NCBI GenBank assembly: GCA_020633625.1
Contig: JACKDJ010000021.1
Location: 1 to 64,000, forward strand
From: Myxococcales bacterium
Lineage (GTDB): Bacteria; Myxococcota_A; Bradymonadia; REDH01
Direction: 5' to 3'
DNA length: 64,000 bases
The notes under the pieces were generated by a model. The model was not told the DNA's origin and searched no databases. It saw only the letters and a list, made by a program, of their open reading frames with translations. Positions 61,927-64,000 of this stretch are shown here, one piece after another. The position numbers and the translations under genes are program-made. Position 1 is the first letter of the stretch, and every line of letters starts with the position of its first letter.

Positions 61927-62676
61927 ATGCGAATCGCGATCTTCTCCGACGTCCACAGCAACATCGACGCCCTAGAGGTCGTTCTGCGGCGATACGAGGA
62001 GCTCGCGATCGACAAGTACGTCTGCCTCGGCGACGTCGTCGGCTACGGCGGCGCGCCGCAAGAGTGCTGTGAGCTGGTCCGGAACCTCGTGGAGGTCTGC
62101 ATCCTCGGCAACCACGACGCCGCCGTTTGCGGCCGAATGGACTACGCGTACTACTACGAGGCGGCTCGGAACGCGCTCGACCACCACGCCTCGCTGGTCT
62201 CGGCGACGAACCTCGAGTGGCTCCGGTCGCTTCCCTACATGGACCGCCGTGAGGGCTGGACCTACAGCCACGGCAGCCCCGTCAACGTCGAGGCGTTCGA
62301 CTACGTCTTCAACTTCCAGCAAGCGACGGCGCTCCTCCTTCACTGGGGAGAGCTACGGCCGGTCACCTTCATCGGCCACTCCCACCTCACGAAGGCGTTC
62401 GCGCTGGCCCCTCCCGGAACGAACGGACCACGGATCGAGGAGGTCTTCGGGCCCCTGATCACGTTTGACCCCGCGCGCCGCTACATCGTCACGGTCGGGT
62501 CGGTCGGACAGCCCCGCGACAACGACGCTCGCGCGTGCTTCACGGTGTTCGACACCGAGGCGATGACGCTCGAATACCACCGCGCCGACTACGACATTTT
62601 GAAGGCCGCCCAGCGCATCTTCGACTGCAAGCGCCTCGTCCCCGACTTCGGCAAGCGGCTCTTTCTCGGGATCTGA
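61927..62676 (+). CDS. Calcineurin-like metallophosphoesterase (YfcE/MJ0936-type)
   Basis: 249 residues with all metal motifs in order: AIFSDVHSNIDALEVVL, VCLGDVVGYGGAPQECCELV, CILGNHDAAVCG, and later TFIGHSHLTKAFAL. The C-terminus RYIVTVGSVGQPRDNDARAC is typical of the YfcE/SymE-like group that cleaves phosphodiesters or Ap4A-like nucleotides. Single gene; no partners seen. Confidence 0.93.
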   Translation: MRIAIFSDVHSNIDALEVVLRRYEELAIDKYVCLGDVVGYGGAPQECCELVRNLVEVCILGNHDAAVCGRMDYAYYYEAARNALDHHASLVSATNLEWLRSLPYMDRREGWTYSHGSPVNVEAFDYVFNFQQATALLLHWGELRPVTFIGHSHLTKAFALAPPGTNGPRIEEVFGPLITFDPARRYIVTVGSVGQPRDNDARACFTVFDTEAMTLEYHRADYDILKAAQRIFDCKRLVPDFGKRLFLGI

Positions 62677-62679
62677 GCG

Positions 62680-62697
62680 GGGCGACCAGCCTCGCCC
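62680..62697. terminator. Hairpin between convergent genes
   Basis: GGGCGA-CCAGCC-TCGCCC (6-bp stem) lies between the phosphoesterase stop and the beta-propeller stop in a 36-bp gap. Position suits a bidirectional terminator, but no T-run follows on either strand. Confidence 0.35.
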
Positions 62698-62712
62698 AGC
62701 CCCGAAGGCCGG

Positions 62713-64000
62713 CTATCGGGCTCTGCGCCCCCCCTCGATCGCTGCCAGCATCCCCACCGCGGGCACCCCGTGCACACGCACTGGACCCGCGCTGACGCCC
62801 TCGACCAGCGCGACGTCGCCGCGCTCATTCACGGCGAGCGCAACCGCGTGCTCCCAGAACGCGGGGATACGGTCGAGGACCCGTCCTTCGCCGACGTCGA
62901 CCACGAGCAACCCGTCGTCCGTCGCGAGCGCCGTCAGGCCAGACCCCGAGCTGCGCCTCGCGAGCACCACGTCGCCGCCGCCAGGCAGCAGGTGCTCCCA
63001 CGCGACCCCCGCCGACGACAGCCCAGAGAACGACCCGGGGGCGGCCACAACAACGGTCCCCCCGTGAAGCCAGCAGCGTGCGCGCTCCCCGTGACCGTCC
63101 CAGCGCAGCGGGTGCGCCCAGGCGGCGCCGCTGATTGCGTCGACGTACTCCACCCGCGCCGCGCGGCCGTCTGCGACGACGACCGCCAGTCCACGAGACC
63201 CCCAGCCCAGCCCACGCAGCTCGGCCGCGTGCGCGCGGCGCGAAACCCACTCGCCACGCTCCAGGTCCAGCACCCCGACGAACGTCGAGTCGCGCAGCGG
63301 GTCATCACCGAGCGCGATGACGCGGTCGCCGAAGACCCGCACCGAGAGCCGCTCATAGGATGCCCGAGCCCTCCAGAGCTCCTGCCCCGTGTGCACGTCG
63401 GCCGCCACGATCGTCCCGTCCGATCTCGCCGCGACGGCGGCGTCACCTCCCAGCGCCAGACCGGCCGGCCGAATCGCCACGTCGGCGCGCTCCCAGCGCA
63501 CTGCGCCGTCGCCGGTCGCGTGAACGCGCAGGTGTCCGCTGTGGTCCGCGAGCGCGACGTGTGCGGCGTCGAGCGCGAGCGCGACCACGGGCGGCCCGTG
63601 TCGCTGCGCCCTCCAGCGCCGCTCGCCGGAAGCCAGGTCGATGAGCGCGACGCCCCCGCGCGGCGTCACGATCGCGGCCCCCACGTCAGGGACGCAGGCG
63701 ACGCGCGCGTCGGCCGAGACGCCGATCGACCACACGACCGTCCCGTCTATTGCGTCTACGCGCTCGACTCCTCGTGACGCGGCGAAGATCCACCCGTCGC
63801 CGCCAACCGGCTCGAGCGTGCGCGGCGCCATTCCGGCGCGCTGCAGCGTCCAGGACCACTCGTAGCGCAGCAGCCGGATCGCCGACGCTGCGTAGCCCCT
63901 TCCGCTGTGCGCCACCGGCGCAGCCCCCACTTCGGCGCGTGCCTCCCTCGCTGGGAGAGGGGCCGTCGGCGTCGCACGCGGCCGCAACGCGTCGAGCTGG
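62713..64000 (-). CDS. PQQ-type beta-propeller protein, 5' end outside window
   Basis: The frame runs from the right edge of the window (it is open through 64000; the first codons are QLDALRPRA). Seven propeller blades are visible as repeats of the form DxxTGxxxW: VDAIDGTVVWSIG, IDLASGERRWRA, VHATGDGAVRWER, ADVHTGQELWRA, LDLERGEWVSR, VDAISGAAWAH and VDVGEGRVLDR. This is the PQQ-like/quinoprotein WD40-type scaffold; cofactor residues are not evident. The N-terminal part is missing, so function is unknown. Confidence 0.85.
   Translation of the reverse strand, partial: QLDALRPRATPTAPLPAREARAEVGAAPVAHSGRGYAASAIRLLRYEWSWTLQRAGMAPRTLEPVGGDGWIFAASRGVERVDAIDGTVVWSIGVSADARVACVPDVGAAIVTPRGGVALIDLASGERRWRAQRHGPPVVALALDAAHVALADHSGHLRVHATGDGAVRWERADVAIRPAGLALGGDAAVAARSDGTIVAADVHTGQELWRARASYERLSVRVFGDRVIALGDDPLRDSTFVGVLDLERGEWVSRRAHAAELRGLGWGSRGLAVVVADGRAARVEYVDAISGAAWAHPLRWDGHGERARCWLHGGTVVVAAPGSFSGLSSAGVAWEHLLPGGGDVVLARRSSGSGLTALATDDGLLVVDVGEGRVLDRIPAFWEHAVALAVNERGDVALVEGVSAGPVRVHGVPAVGMLAAIEGGRRAR

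Noticed and set aside
1..64000. tRNA, rRNA, CRISPR, IS element or prophage
   Set aside because: No T-loop-like or rRNA sequence, no regularly spaced repeats, and no transposase, integrase or phage protein was seen.

Overview
The window is GC-rich (about 70% by eye) and densely coded, with strongly GC-biased third codon positions and many 1-4 bp start/stop overlaps. It looks chromosomal and myxobacterial (Myxococcota). The evidence is a near-complete inner-membrane/periplasmic core of the Glt gliding-type machinery, including a 4194-residue TPR protein of GltI/AgmK type; a MYXO-CTERM-like tail on a secreted amidase; and many Cys-rich or TPR lipoproteins. I see no tRNA, rRNA, CRISPR array, IS element or prophage.

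Layout. 1-6.1 kb: partial VOC protein, proA, rsfS-rlmH, comF-like gene, an outer-membrane barrel candidate and rsmI. 6.1-30.2 kb (all minus): gltC, gltD-like, gltE-like, cglF-like, two tandem gltG-like genes, a TPR lipoprotein and the giant gltI-like gene, with rsmI 3 bp behind it. A TTGACA-type promoter precedes gltC. Two matching ECF-type promoter motifs (GGAACTT-N15-GTCAGA) precede cglF and the distal gltG copy. 30.4-36.4 kb: a small lipoprotein, then a minus-strand ribosome-biogenesis operon rpsP-khpA-rimM-trmD-rplS-(SMC/YhaN-like pseudo-ATPase)-rnhB-yraN behind a good sigma70 promoter.

36.5-42.1 kb: surface-glycan genes (membrane glycosyltransferase-like protein, NAD-dependent epimerase, and a coupled operon of B12-type radical SAM enzyme, GT2 and polysaccharide deacetylase). 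42.3-46.9 kb: a ClpX with altered pore loops fused translationally to a TetR regulator, a secreted PEGA-like protein lacking a normal start codon, a tail-anchored FHA protein, and a DUF4920 lipoprotein coupled to a Tat-exported superoxide-reductase-like protein. 47.3-51.0 kb: cell-wall operon (peptidoglycan-binding domain protein, PGRP amidase, Cys-repeat lipoprotein) with a structured leader. 51.1-56.0 kb (minus): Cys-rich lipoprotein, a disordered hypothetical protein and a penicillin-acylase-family lipoprotein. 56.0-64.0 kb: RlmK-like methyltransferase, short asparaginase, formyltransferase-like enzyme, Kazal lipoprotein, MBOAT/SGNH acylation pair, metallophosphoesterase and a PQQ-type beta-propeller cut by the window edge.

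The most notable content is the glt core: its duplicated gltG genes have FHA domains without the usual phosphothreonine contacts, and they appear to be under an envelope-stress-like sigma factor separate from the main operon promoter. The pseudo-ATPase inside the ribosome operon, the divergent ClpX and the Tat-exported superoxide-reductase-like protein are secondary points of interest.
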